Positions 8,885 through 18,505 of a stretch of DNA of 64,000 nt are shown here, one piece after another. The stretch covers positions 434,001-498,000 of the forward strand of contig NZ_CP098747.1 of the NCBI RefSeq assembly GCF_023746535.1, given 5' to 3'. The translations under genes and the position numbers were made by a program. This DNA comes from Sneathiella marina. Lineage in GTDB: Bacteria; Pseudomonadota; Alphaproteobacteria; Sneathiellales; Sneathiellaceae. Each line of letters starts with the position of its first letter. The first letter of the stretch is position 1. The notes below the pieces were generated by a model. That model was given only the letters and a program-made list of their open reading frames with translations, was not told where the DNA came from and did not search any database.

Positions 8885-11218
8885 ATGGCTATTGAAAAAG
8901 TAGCTGTCATTGGCGCCGGTGTTATGGGTGCAGCGATTGCCGCTCATGTCACCAATGCAGGATATCCCGTTGTTCTTCTGGATATCGTTCCAGAGGGCGC
9001 TAAGAACAGGAACATGCTGGCCGAAGGCGCTGTGGCTACCATGTTGAAAACCAAGCCTGCGCCCTTTATGCACAAGAAAAACGCTCGCCTGGTGGCAACG
9101 GGTAATCTTGAAGACAATCTCGACATGGTTGCCGATTGTGATTGGATCGTTGAAGCGATCATCGAGCATCCGGGATTGAAGCAGGACCTGTACAAACGCC
9201 TGGAAACTGTCCGTAAAGCTGGTTCCATAGTGTCGTCGAATACATCTACCATTCCATTGAAAACATTGATGGACGGATTGCCGGAAAGTATCCAGCAGGA
9301 TTTTGCAATTACACATTTTTTCAATCCACCGCGTTATATGCGGTTGTTTGAGCTGGTGGGCGGCCAACATACTCGCAAAGAAGTGCTTGACGATCTCCGT
9401 CAGTTCGCGGACGTGGCTTTAGGCAAAGAAGTCGTTGATTGTTACGATACGCCCGGTTTTATCGGTAATCGCGTCGGTATCTATTGGTCATCCGTTGCTA
9501 TTCGAGCGGCTTATGATCTTGGCTTGACCGTTGAAGAGGCTGATGCCGTTTGCGGCAAGCCCATGGGAATTCCCTCCACCGGTATTTTCGGTCTTGGTGA
9601 TTTGACGGGAATCGACCTGGGACCAAAAGTGACGGCTTCAATGCTTGCGGAACTCCCAAAAAGTGATCCGTTCCCGCAAGAGTATGATGAAAACCACCCA
9701 ATGAATGCCATGATTTCCACAATGATTGCGGATGGGTACACGGGCCGTAAAGGCAAAGGCGGGTTTTACCGTATCAATAAAGAAGGCGGGAAAAAGACCA
9801 AAGAAGCCCGTAATCTTCAAACTGGAGAATATGCCAAGGCCGCAAAGCCTCAATTGGGTTCGGTCAAGGCGGCCAAAAAGGGGTTGCAGGCGCTGGTGGA
9901 ATTTGACGATAAAGGCGCTGAATATGCCTGGACGATCCTGTCCAAGGTTATTACTTATGCCGCGTCATTGGTCGGTGAAATTGCCGACGATATCATCGCA
10001 ATCGATTTGGCCATGAAAACAGGGTATGCGTGGAAATATGGCCCGTTCGAACAACTTGATCAGCTTGGCAATCAGTATTTCGTTGATCGCTTGACAGCTG
10101 AAGGTCTTCGTGTGCCGGAGTTTTTGAAAAAGGTAGGTGATCGTCCTCTTTTCAAAGAAGAAGGTACAGATGCTTACTATATGACGGCTGAAGGTGAATA
10201 TGCCGTTGTACCTGTGGTTGACGGTGCCTGGATGTTGTCCGATATCAAACGCGGGAATGAGCCTATCAAGGCAAACAAGGGCGCCAGCCTTTGGGATCTC
10301 GGAGACGGTGTTGCCTGCCTTGAATTGCACACGAAAATGAATTCCATCGATCAGGATGTCGTTGCCATGCTGACTGAAGCGGGCAAAATTGACAAAAAAG
10401 GATTTAAAGCCCTGATTATTGGTAACGATGCAGATAATTTCTCTGTCGGTGCCAATGTGGGTCTAGCCTTGTTTGCCGCCAATGCCGCTATGTGGCCAGT
10501 GATCGAGAATTCCATCAGCGAAGGACAGAACGCGCTGATGAAATTGAAATATGCGCCTTTCCCTGTTGTCGCCGCGCCTGCGGGCATGGCTCTTGGTGGA
10601 GGGTGCGAAATTGTTCTTGCGGCCAGCGCTGTGCAGGCCCACGCTGAAAGCTACATGGGCTTGGTAGAAGTCGGCGTTGGCGTTCTTCCCGGCTTCGGTG
10701 GTTGTAAAGAGCTTGTAATGCGAGCCATGACAAACAAGAAGCGGCCCGGGGGTGCAATGCCTGCCTTGTCAGGGGTTTTTGAAGCAATTTCCACGGCGAA
10801 AGTCGCGACCAGTGCGGCAGAAGCCCGGGATATGCTGATCCTTCGCGAGGGAGATTCCGTTACCATGAACCGTAAACGGGTTCTTGCGGATGCGAAAGCA
10901 AAAGCCCTTTCAATGGTCGATGGGTATGAAGCGCCAGAGGCCATTGAGGTGAACCTGCCAGGACCGACGGCTGCCGCCGCTTTTGATATGGCAGTTGGAG
11001 GGTTTGTTACCATGGGACGTGCGACGGCTTATGATGCAGTTGTTGGTGGTCAGGTGGCCCATGTCGTCACGGGTGGTGATACGGATATCACAGAGCCAGT
11101 CAGCGAAAAGAAAATGCTGCAACTGGAACGTGATGGCTTCATGACCCTCATTCGCAATCATAAAACTCTTGACCGCATCGAGCATATGCTCATGACCGGC
11201 AAGCCACTTCGTAACTAG
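8885..11218 (+). CDS. fadN: 3-hydroxyacyl-CoA dehydrogenase / enoyl-CoA hydratase fusion (FadN-type)
   Basis: A 777-residue bifunctional beta-oxidation enzyme. The N-terminus holds the NAD-binding fold (VAVIGAGVMGAAIAAHV) and the 3-hydroxyacyl-CoA dehydrogenase domains. The crotonase-like domain lies in the C-terminal half, with the oxyanion region PFPVVAAPAGMALGGGCEI near residue 570. This order is the reverse of E. coli FadB and matches Bacillus FadN. The ATG at 8885, 2 nt past the thiolase stop, starts exactly where the Rossmann fold begins; an in-frame upstream ATG at 8834 lies inside the thiolase gene and is unlikely. Confidence 0.9.
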   Translation: MAIEKVAVIGAGVMGAAIAAHVTNAGYPVVLLDIVPEGAKNRNMLAEGAVATMLKTKPAPFMHKKNARLVATGNLEDNLDMVADCDWIVEAIIEHPGLKQDLYKRLETVRKAGSIVSSNTSTIPLKTLMDGLPESIQQDFAITHFFNPPRYMRLFELVGGQHTRKEVLDDLRQFADVALGKEVVDCYDTPGFIGNRVGIYWSSVAIRAAYDLGLTVEEADAVCGKPMGIPSTGIFGLGDLTGIDLGPKVTASMLAELPKSDPFPQEYDENHPMNAMISTMIADGYTGRKGKGGFYRINKEGGKKTKEARNLQTGEYAKAAKPQLGSVKAAKKGLQALVEFDDKGAEYAWTILSKVITYAASLVGEIADDIIAIDLAMKTGYAWKYGPFEQLDQLGNQYFVDRLTAEGLRVPEFLKKVGDRPLFKEEGTDAYYMTAEGEYAVVPVVDGAWMLSDIKRGNEPIKANKGASLWDLGDGVACLELHTKMNSIDQDVVAMLTEAGKIDKKGFKALIIGNDADNFSVGANVGLALFAANAAMWPVIENSISEGQNALMKLKYAPFPVVAAPAGMALGGGCEIVLAASAVQAHAESYMGLVEVGVGVLPGFGGCKELVMRAMTNKKRPGGAMPALSGVFEAISTAKVATSAAEARDMLILREGDSVTMNRKRVLADAKAKALSMVDGYEAPEAIEVNLPGPTAAAAFDMAVGGFVTMGRATAYDAVVGGQVAHVVTGGDTDITEPVSEKKMLQLERDGFMTLIRNHKTLDRIEHMLMTGKPLRN

Positions 11219-11232
11219 AAGGGATTTCTGAA

Positions 11233-13023
11233 ATGCCAATTTACAATGCCCCTGTAAAGGACATCAAATTTGTACTCAACGACCTTCTCGGTGTTGACAA
11301 AATGACCAATATGCCTGGTTTTGAAGATGCGACGCCGGACATGGTGGATGCTATTCTGACAGAAGGCGCCAAATTGATGAGCGAAGTAATCCAACCGCTC
11401 AATCAGGTTGGAGATTCAGAAGGATGTACCTGGAACGATGGGGACGTTAAGACGCCCACTGGTTTCAAGGAAGCTTATGACGAGTATCGTCAAGCGGGCT
11501 GGATGGGGCTAGATGCGGACCCCGACTATGGTGGACAGGGCCTGCCTCATGTAATCGGAATTGCGTTTGCAGAAATGATGAGCTCGGCAAACATGGCATT
11601 TGGCATGTATCCGGGACTGACCCATGGTGCCTATGCGTCCATTCACCGTCATGGGACGGATGAACAGAAGCAAACATGGTTGCCTAAAATGGTAACCGGG
11701 GACTGGACAGGTACCATGAACCTGACGGAGCCTCATTGTGGTACGGACCTGGGTTTAATGAGGACGAAAGCTGTCCCGCAAGAAGATGGTAGCTATAAAG
11801 TCTCTGGTACGAAGATATTCATCTCGGCCGGTGAGCATGATATGTCCGATAATATTGTCCATCTTGTTCTGGCAAAAATCCCTGGCGGCCCAGAGGGAAT
11901 TAAAGGCGTGTCTCTGTTTATTGTGCCTAAATTCATTCTGGATGCTGACGGTAATCCCGGTGACCGCAATGGTGTTGCTTGTGGTTCCATTGAACATAAA
12001 ATGGGAATCCACGGAAATTCGACCTGTGTCATGAATTATGACGACGCGACAGGGTATCTTTTAGGGGATGCCCATAAAGGGATGCGGGCGATGTTCACCA
12101 TGATGAATGCGGCACGCTTAGGCGTAGGAATTCAGGGGCTGAGTCAGGCGGAAGTCGCCTATCAGAACGCAGTTGTCTATGCAAAAGACCGTCTTCAGGG
12201 TCGCTCGATTTCCGGTGTGAAAGCGCCGGAGAAAGCCGCGGATCCAATTATTGTTCACCCGGATATCCGTCGTAATCTGATGATGATCCGGGCCTTTACG
12301 GAAGGGGCGCGAGCATTGGGTCTTTGGGCGGGCTTACAGGTGGATATGGTCGAAAAACATCCCGAGGCGGATGGCCGTAAAGCGGCTGATGAAGCTCTTG
12401 GTCTTTTGACACCTGTGATCAAAGCCTACTTTACAGATATGGGTTTTGATTTAGCTGCAACTGCAATGCAATGCTTTGGCGGTCATGGGTATATTCATGA
12501 ATGGGGCATGGAACAGTTCGTTCGTGATGCCCGGATTACGCAGATTTATGAAGGCGCCAATGGTGTGCAGGCACTGGATCTAGTCGGCCGGAAATTACCT
12601 CAGAATCTTGGGCGTAATCTGCGTCAGTTCTTTCATCCTGTTGACGCCTTTATTCAGGAAAACATGATGGACCCTGAGATGAAGGACTACGTCATGCCAT
12701 TGGCAAAAGCTTTTGCCAAGCTTCAGCAGGGGACGGCTTTGCTGGGTGAAAAGGGGATGAAAAACCCTGATGAAGCTGGGGCGGCGTCAACTGAATATCT
12801 TCGGATGTTCGGGTTGGTCGCCCTTGGTTTTATGTGGGCGCAAATGGCCAAGATAGCTAAGCAAAAATTGGCGGAGGGCACAGACGATCCGCAATTCTTC
12901 GAAACAAAACTTGTCACCGCTCGCTTCTTCTTTGAGCGCATGATTCCGGATGTCTCTTCCCTTTTGGTGAAAATGAGTGCTGGATCAAATACCATGATGG
13001 AACTTGACGCCGAAGCATTTTAA
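11233..13023 (+). CDS. fadE: acyl-CoA dehydrogenase, long FadE type
   Basis: A 596-residue FAD enzyme with an N-terminal helical domain, the beta-domain signature MNLTEPHCGTDLGLMRTKA, a flavin-binding C-terminal half (QCFGGHGYIHEWG) and the catalytic base in IYEGANGVQALDL (Glu440). A C-terminal extension of about 130 residues marks the longer subfamily that includes Bacillus FadE and DmdC. It introduces the 2,3-double bond into acyl-CoA. It follows the FadN-type gene by 14 nt and ends in a strong terminator, completing a thiolase-FadN-FadE operon. Chain-length preference is unknown; a methylthiopropionyl-CoA role cannot be excluded. Confidence 0.88.
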   Translation: MPIYNAPVKDIKFVLNDLLGVDKMTNMPGFEDATPDMVDAILTEGAKLMSEVIQPLNQVGDSEGCTWNDGDVKTPTGFKEAYDEYRQAGWMGLDADPDYGGQGLPHVIGIAFAEMMSSANMAFGMYPGLTHGAYASIHRHGTDEQKQTWLPKMVTGDWTGTMNLTEPHCGTDLGLMRTKAVPQEDGSYKVSGTKIFISAGEHDMSDNIVHLVLAKIPGGPEGIKGVSLFIVPKFILDADGNPGDRNGVACGSIEHKMGIHGNSTCVMNYDDATGYLLGDAHKGMRAMFTMMNAARLGVGIQGLSQAEVAYQNAVVYAKDRLQGRSISGVKAPEKAADPIIVHPDIRRNLMMIRAFTEGARALGLWAGLQVDMVEKHPEADGRKAADEALGLLTPVIKAYFTDMGFDLAATAMQCFGGHGYIHEWGMEQFVRDARITQIYEGANGVQALDLVGRKLPQNLGRNLRQFFHPVDAFIQENMMDPEMKDYVMPLAKAFAKLQQGTALLGEKGMKNPDEAGAASTEYLRMFGLVALGFMWAQMAKIAKQKLAEGTDDPQFFETKLVTARFFFERMIPDVSSLLVKMSAGSNTMMELDAEAF

Positions 13024-13043
13024 ATTTCACAGGAGTTGATCGG

Positions 13044-13070
13044 AAAAGGCGGGTCTAATCCCGCCTTTTT
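13044..13070 (+). terminator. rho-independent terminator after fadE
   Basis: AAAAGGCGGG (13044-13053) pairs with CCCGCCTTTT (13060-13069) around a 6-nt loop and runs into T residues. It ends the thiolase-FadN-FadE transcript. Confidence 0.9.
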
Positions 13071-13151
13071 CTAATTCAATGTGATTTTTTGCCCTGTGGG
13101 CCTTTTTGATTGGTGTCTGCGCGAAGTGTTCGATAGAATAAAGCAAGAAAT

Positions 13152-13164
13152 TGACAAATTGTCA
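13152..13164. promoter_or_regulatory. 13-nt palindrome upstream of acyl-CoA dehydrogenase
   Basis: TGACAA-A-TTGTCA is a perfect odd-length palindrome, 46 nt before the start of the acyl-CoA dehydrogenase gene. With the preceding T it also contains TTGACA, a perfect -35 hexamer. A TATAAT lies at 13187-13192, but too far away (30 nt) to pair with it. An operator is plausible but unproven. Confidence 0.35.
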
Positions 13165-13209
13165 TTTACGGGAAAAGCCGCAAAAATATAATAAATCGAG
13201 GTGACGAAG

Positions 13210-14346
13210 ATGATTGAACGGTCCATTTTTAGTGAAGAACATAATATCTTTCGAGGGACAGTCCGCCGGTTCTATGAAGAGCATATCATGCCGCATCACA
13301 GTCAATGGGAAAAAGACGGACAGGTAAGCCGGGAAGCATGGCTGGAAGCTGGCAAGCAAGGATTGCTTTGTATGCCTATTCCTGAAGAATATGGCGGAGC
13401 TGGCGCCGACAAGCTTTACAGCATCATCATGATGGAAGAGCAGGCACGTGCAGGCGCGACAGGGCCGGGCTTTGGATTGCATTCCGAAATCGTGGCGCCG
13501 TATATCCTGAATTATGGTACGGAAGAGCAGAAAAAAGAGTTCCTGCCGAAAATGGCGCGCGGAGAAATAATTGGCGCTATCGCCATGACCGAACCTGGAA
13601 CCGGTTCTGATTTGCAAGGCGTTAAAACCCGGGCAGTGAAGGATGGGGATGACTACATTATCAACGGATCCAAAACATTCATTACCAATGGCTTTATGTC
13701 CGATGTCGTCATTGTTGTTACGAAAACTGATCCGGAGGCGGGCGCAAAGGGGACCTCGTTGTTTCTCGTAGAAGCGGATCGGAAAGGATTTGACAAAGGC
13801 AGAAATCTGGAAAAATTGGGACTGAAGGCTCAGGATACGGCGGAGTTATTCTTTGACGATGTTCGTGTGCCTGCCACGAATATGCTGGGGGGCGAGGGGA
13901 AAGGATTTTTTTGCTTGATGCAGGAACTGGCTTGGGAACGGTTGCAAATCGCCATTGGCGCTACGGCGACGATGGAAGCCATATTGGATGACACAATCGA
14001 ATATACGAAGAACCGCAGCGCGTTTGGTAAGAATATCATTGAATTCCAAAACTCCAGATTCAAGCTGGCAGAAGTCAAAACTGAGGTTCAGATTGCCCGC
14101 GTGTTTGTCGATAAATGTATCGAAGAGCTGTTAAAGGGTGAGCTGGAAGTAGCAACAGCCGCCATGGCCAAATACTGGTGCTCGGATCTTGAAAATAAAA
14201 TCATCGATGAATGCCTGCAGTTACACGGCGGCTACGGATTTATGTGGGAATATAGGGTAGCGCGCGCCTATGCAGATGCCCGTGTCCAGCGTATTTACGG
14301 CGGCACAAATGAAATTATGAAGGAGCTTATCAGCCGTACCCTGTGA
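13210..14346 (+). CDS. acyl-CoA dehydrogenase (isovaleryl/long-chain active-site type)
   Basis: A 378-residue acyl-CoA dehydrogenase with [20 protein letters not shown], the FAD-binding region [19 protein letters not shown] and the C-terminal [12 protein letters not shown]. The usual IYEG glutamate is Gly here. A Glu at residue 243 ([10 protein letters not shown]) occupies the alternative position used by isovaleryl-CoA and long-chain dehydrogenases, so the enzyme should be active. GAGGTGA sits 5 nt before the ATG at 13210 and supports it over the GTG at 13201. It is a stand-alone gene between two terminator or gap regions. Confidence 0.88.
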   Translation: MIERSIFSEEHNIFRGTVRRFYEEHIMPHHSQWEKDGQVSREAWLEAGKQGLLCMPIPEEYGGAGADKLYSIIMMEEQARAGATGPGFGLHSEIVAPYILNYGTEEQKKEFLPKMARGEIIGAIAMTEPGTGSDLQGVKTRAVKDGDDYIINGSKTFITNGFMSDVVIVVTKTDPEAGAKGTSLFLVEADRKGFDKGRNLEKLGLKAQDTAELFFDDVRVPATNMLGGEGKGFFCLMQELAWERLQIAIGATATMEAILDDTIEYTKNRSAFGKNIIEFQNSRFKLAEVKTEVQIARVFVDKCIEELLKGELEVATAAMAKYWCSDLENKIIDECLQLHGGYGFMWEYRVARAYADARVQRIYGGTNEIMKELISRTL

Positions 14347-14418
14347 TGACCGGCAGTTACTAGCTTGCTCGACTTGCAATCATTTTAATGCTACCTCTTA
14401 CTAAAAAAGGAGAGGCAC

Positions 14419-16155
14419 GTGGACGCATATGATCTTGTCATTAGAGACGGGCTAATTGTTGATGGGACGGGCGGTGAACCTTATTCCGCTGATGTTGCAA
14501 TAGATGCCGGGAAAATTTTCAAGATTGGTGCCGTCCCCGAAAAAGGCCGCGAGGAGATTGATGCGCGTGGCTTAATCGTCACGCCGGGCTTTGTCGATAT
14601 TCACACCCATTATGATGGTCAGGCAACCTGGGATGACCGGCTGACACCTTCGTCACAACATGGCGTTACCACTGTTGTTATGGGGAATTGCGGTGTTGGC
14701 TTTGCGCCCTGTAAAGCTGAAGATCATGATCGTCTTATCCGGTTAATGGAAGGCGTTGAGGACATTCCCTTTCCGGTATTGACCGAAGGCTTGCCCTGGA
14801 ATTGGGAAAGCTTTGAGGATTATCTTACCGCTCTTGATACCCGGCGATTTGATATTGATGTCGCAACACAGCTTCCGCATGCCGCATTACGTGTTTTCGT
14901 TATGGGGGAGCGTGGTGCAAATAGAGAAGACGCAACAGAAGATGATATCGCGCAGATGGCAGCCATAGCGCGAGACGCTGTTGAAGCGGGCGCTCTCGGT
15001 TTTTCCACTTCCCGAACGCTCAATCATCGCACATCTGATGGACAGCCCACACCAACATTGACTGCAAGTGAAGCTGAATTGACGGGCATTGCCATGGCGC
15101 TGGAAGGCGCTGGTAAAGGTGTTTTGCAATTTGTTTCTGATTTCGATGAGCCAAAGAAGGAGACGGCGATGTTGCGCCGTATCGTCGAGCGTTCCGGCCG
15201 GCCATTGTCTGTCTCTCTCGCACAATCTGATGTCGCGCCGGAAGGGTGGCGTCATACACTTAGAACCATGGAGCAAGCAGCGGCGGACGGCCTGATTATG
15301 CGGGCGCAAGTGTGCGGCCGTCCTGTTGGTGTATTATTGGGACTGGAGCTAACACTCAATCCGTTTTCCGGACATGATGTTTACAAGGAAATAGCGAAGC
15401 AGCCTTTTGAGGAACGGGTGGCGAGACTCAGGGAACCTGAATTTCGGGCGCGCCTGCTCGGCAGTATGCCGGAATCCAAGAACCCGTTTGTGACCAACAT
15501 GCTTCGAAATTTCGGAAAAATCTTTGTCTTAAATGATGCGCCGGATTACGAACCGTCAGAAGAATTTACGCTTGCTTATATGGCTCGGATGCGTGGAATT
15601 TCTCCGCAGGAGCTTGCCCTGGATCTCATGCTTGAAGATGATGGCAAAGGGATGTTGTATCTGCCGTTTTTGAATTATGCTGGATCTAATCTGGATCCAT
15701 CCTATGAGATGCTAAAGCATCCCAATACAATACCTGGCCTGTCTGATGGCGGCGCTCATGTCGGGACCATATGCGATGGATCATTTCCCACCAGCATGCT
15801 CACTCATTGGACACGAGATCGGACGCGTGGCCCCAAATTTTCATTGGAATGGATTGTCAAACGACAGTCTTTTGATACGGCGGAAGCGGTTGGACTGATG
15901 GATCGTGGTTTGCTGAAACCGGGGTATCGCGCTGATGTAAATATCATTGATTATGAGAATTTGACCTTGCATAAACCTGATGTAGCCTATGATCTTCCTG
16001 CCGGTGGTCGTCGATTGATCCAGACTGCGTCGGGATATGTTGCAACGATTGTCGCCGGAGAAGTCATCAGCAGAAATGGCCATCCAACCGAAGCACGGCC
16101 CGGACGCCTGGTTCGGGGTGCCAAACAAGCACCAAAGATACAGGTTACAGCCTAG
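14419..16155 (+). CDS. amidohydrolase family 3, N-acyl-D-amino-acid deacylase-like
   Basis: A 578-residue metal hydrolase with the GLIVTPGFVDIHTHYDGQATWD signature (HxH metal ligands near residue 65), GNCGVGFAPC, and SDGGAHVGTICD (a late metal-ligand Asp). Family members remove acyl groups from N-acyl-D-amino acids or related amides in the cytoplasm. The GTG start at 14419 follows AAAAGGAGAGG at a good distance. It is convergent with the acetolactate decarboxylase gene, leaving 4 nt between stops. True substrate is unknown. Confidence 0.8.
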   Translation: MDAYDLVIRDGLIVDGTGGEPYSADVAIDAGKIFKIGAVPEKGREEIDARGLIVTPGFVDIHTHYDGQATWDDRLTPSSQHGVTTVVMGNCGVGFAPCKAEDHDRLIRLMEGVEDIPFPVLTEGLPWNWESFEDYLTALDTRRFDIDVATQLPHAALRVFVMGERGANREDATEDDIAQMAAIARDAVEAGALGFSTSRTLNHRTSDGQPTPTLTASEAELTGIAMALEGAGKGVLQFVSDFDEPKKETAMLRRIVERSGRPLSVSLAQSDVAPEGWRHTLRTMEQAAADGLIMRAQVCGRPVGVLLGLELTLNPFSGHDVYKEIAKQPFEERVARLREPEFRARLLGSMPESKNPFVTNMLRNFGKIFVLNDAPDYEPSEEFTLAYMARMRGISPQELALDLMLEDDGKGMLYLPFLNYAGSNLDPSYEMLKHPNTIPGLSDGGAHVGTICDGSFPTSMLTHWTRDRTRGPKFSLEWIVKRQSFDTAEAVGLMDRGLLKPGYRADVNIIDYENLTLHKPDVAYDLPAGGRRLIQTASGYVATIVAGEVISRNGHPTEARPGRLVRGAKQAPKIQVTA

Positions 16156-16159
16156 AATC

Positions 16160-17008
16160 CTATTTGCGATTTTCCGATGACGCTTTTTCCGCGATGTTCA
16201 ATGCGTCTGTCGGATCTGTATTCAGATCCGCATGGAGGAATGCTTCTGTTTCCGGAATAGCAATATGCAGGTCGGTTTCGAAATGCAGCATTGCAGATAG
16301 GTCTCTAGCCCTTACATTCAACAAATGACCGCCCTTTGAGAGATCTCTTGAAATAAAGTGAAGATGGTATCCGGGGACATTTAATGTTTTCGCATATTCG
16401 GGAGACCAGAAACCAACCAGAGTGCCTTCAATATTTTCAAAGCTGAACTCACTTTGATGTGCTGTAGCGGCGACAAGGTCTTCACCTGAATTCGCTTTGC
16501 AGGCGGCCCGCAGATCGATTTTTTCGAAAAACCCTTCAAGGCGAACACCAATAAAAATATTTTCAGAAGGGCGCGCGGAATCGAGCTGCTGTTCCAACTC
16601 GCCTATGTTACCCACAATGGGTATCTGTTTTGTTTGGTCTGCTTGGAAACGGGTTACCGTTGCGAAAGGAGTTGTCCACTCGTCATTTGCCTCCCGCGTG
16701 ATACCGTTCACCCCTGCTTGATAGCAGTGACCGTCCAACATCACCATCTCTCCGTCCAGATTGTCGAAAGTCCCGAGGCCAAAATCACCGTGTGATTTTA
16801 AGTCACTGACACGGGTGCATCCTTGAAACACTCCTTGCACGAGAGCACCGCTGGTCGATACTTGAAATATGGAATGATGATCCAGTCCCAGGGCCGAGGA
16901 TATTATATTCTCCAGGGTATGGGACATGCTGTCCCCTGTCCGATCCCTTTCTTTTTGCAAGGCATTCCAGATGCTCTCAGATATCCGGCAATTCAATTGT
17001 TTTTGCAT
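16160..17008 (-). CDS. budA: acetolactate decarboxylase with an extra ribbon-helix-helix-like N-terminus
   Basis: Residues 45-270 match acetolactate decarboxylase, which converts 2-acetolactate to acetoin. HLHFISRDLSKGGH supplies the three zinc ligands (His215, His217, His228), and GEMVMLDGHCYQ supplies the active-site Glu. Before this lie about 41 extra residues, beginning MQKQLNCRISESIWNALQKE, with the strand-helix-helix pattern of CopG/Arc DNA-binding domains (TGDSMSHTLENIISSAL forming the second helix). The family is usually around 235-260 residues, so 282 fits an added domain. No acetolactate synthase lies nearby. The SLC13-type transporter just upstream may share its transcript. Whether the extra part binds DNA is unknown. 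Confidence 0.8.
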   Translation of the reverse strand: MQKQLNCRISESIWNALQKERDRTGDSMSHTLENIISSALGLDHHSIFQVSTSGALVQGVFQGCTRVSDLKSHGDFGLGTFDNLDGEMVMLDGHCYQAGVNGITREANDEWTTPFATVTRFQADQTKQIPIVGNIGELEQQLDSARPSENIFIGVRLEGFFEKIDLRAACKANSGEDLVAATAHQSEFSFENIEGTLVGFWSPEYAKTLNVPGYHLHFISRDLSKGGHLLNVRARDLSAMLHFETDLHIAIPETEAFLHADLNTDPTDALNIAEKASSENRK

Positions 17009-17038
17009 CTTGTCACCTCACTCGCTTCAGATTTCTCT

Positions 17039-18301
17039 TCATCCAGATCCTGCGCCGACCAATTCTATCATGACATATACAATCCAGGCATAGCTGACGG
17101 CGATGGAAAAAATAGTCACGGGGAGAACCAGTCGCGAAAATTCCCAAAAATTAAAGGGCTGAGCTCCGAATTTCTCCGCTTGTTGGACAACAATGACATT
17201 GCTGGCAGCGCTAATGATAAATAGATTGCCGGCAAGCGTACTCATGCTTGCAAGAAGCATTAATGTTGCCTCATCCGATGTCGTCAATAAGTTGAGATAA
17301 ATTTCGACGACCGGCACATTTGAAAAAAGTTGACTGGCCCAGAAGGCAATGTTGGTAACAACGGCTGGTTCATTCAATCGGGTATGCCAAGGTCCCAGGA
17401 TGGACTGCAATGCACCTGATTCAAGGACCGATCCGGTCACAACAAACATGGCGACAAAGAAAACAAGCGTCGCCCAATCTACTTCCCGCGCGACGGTAAT
17501 GCGTTGCGCAGAGAATAAATAAACAGGAAGACAGGCAATGAGACTTAACCAGCCCAGCGGGATATCAAGATTTGGGAAGCTTTCCTGTAAGACACTATCT
17601 CCGATCACGAGAACCGCGAGCAAAATCGTGCTGAGATAGGCCGGCCAGGATTTGGTTGCGGTGGGCTCCGGCAAATCGACAGGTTTCGTATCCGTCGGCG
17701 CCTCACGGTCGAGACAAAATTTGTACCAGAAATATGCAAATATCATTGAAAGGACTGTCGGAATGGCAAGCCAATACAGGAACGTTCCGATGGGGTTAGA
17801 AAAATGGCCATCGGCAACAATCAGAATATTCTGAGGATTACCGACGGGTGACATCATGCTGCCAACTGTTACAGCAACACATAAGGCAATCAGGGGAATA
17901 GCCGGACGAATTCCGAGACTGGCAGCAATAGTCAGCGCAATGGGTGTCCCAATTACCGCGGCCGCATCATTGGTCAATGCGGCGGACCCGATAGCGACAA
18001 GCGCCATAAAATAAATCAGCATGCGCGAGGTTTTAATCTCGCCTTTGCAGAGAAAATTGCTGATCCGATGGGGTAATCCACAATCATATAGCGCATGGGC
18101 GATTGAGAAAACGCCAAAGAGGTATGCAATAACGTTCCAGTCAATCACTGACAGTGCTTTGGACGGCGAAATTTCACCAATCAGCAGTAAAATAATTGCG
18201 CCTGCCAGCATGATTTGCCAAATTCGAATTCGATCGGGAAGCCATTGCCTTATTGAGATAAAGAAAAAAATGGCAATAGCAACGGCAAGGCTGATGGTCA
18301 T
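17039..18301 (-). CDS. SLC13/ArsB-NhaD-type permease
   Basis: A 420-residue inner-membrane protein with about 11 spans. The segment ALTNDAAAVIGTPIALTIAASLGIRP followed by GSMMSPVGNPQNILIVADG is the signature of the citrate/arsenite/Na+-H+ (CitMHS, ArsB, NhaD) superfamily, and a later SNVPVVEIYLNLL repeats the pattern in the second half. Substrate could be a dicarboxylate, arsenite or Na+. It ends 30 nt before the acetolactate decarboxylase gene on the same strand, so the pair may be co-transcribed. Confidence 0.8.
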   Translation of the reverse strand: MTISLAVAIAIFFFISIRQWLPDRIRIWQIMLAGAIILLLIGEISPSKALSVIDWNVIAYLFGVFSIAHALYDCGLPHRISNFLCKGEIKTSRMLIYFMALVAIGSAALTNDAAAVIGTPIALTIAASLGIRPAIPLIALCVAVTVGSMMSPVGNPQNILIVADGHFSNPIGTFLYWLAIPTVLSMIFAYFWYKFCLDREAPTDTKPVDLPEPTATKSWPAYLSTILLAVLVIGDSVLQESFPNLDIPLGWLSLIACLPVYLFSAQRITVAREVDWATLVFFVAMFVVTGSVLESGALQSILGPWHTRLNEPAVVTNIAFWASQLFSNVPVVEIYLNLLTTSDEATLMLLASMSTLAGNLFIISAASNVIVVQQAEKFGAQPFNFWEFSRLVLPVTIFSIAVSYAWIVYVMIELVGAGSG

Positions 18302-18505
18302 CTTATACTTCTCTTTACACTTTCGAACTGATCAAACATGTGGTCATTTTTCGGAATTCTAGAAGATTGATTTACACAATCATACTATCGTTATGTTAAA
18401 CAACATAACCCATAAGAATTTCTAAATCTTTTTCCTGCAATTTCGGGTAGTGTAAATAATAGTATTGTAGAAAAGCATTGTATTGCTTTTTTACCGGAGC
18501 CAGTG

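Noticed and set aside
13151-13192. TTGACA with a downstream TATAAT as promoter of the dehydrogenase gene.
   Set aside because: The two boxes are 30 nt apart, and TATAAT lies only a few bases before the ribosome site, too close for a normal leader.
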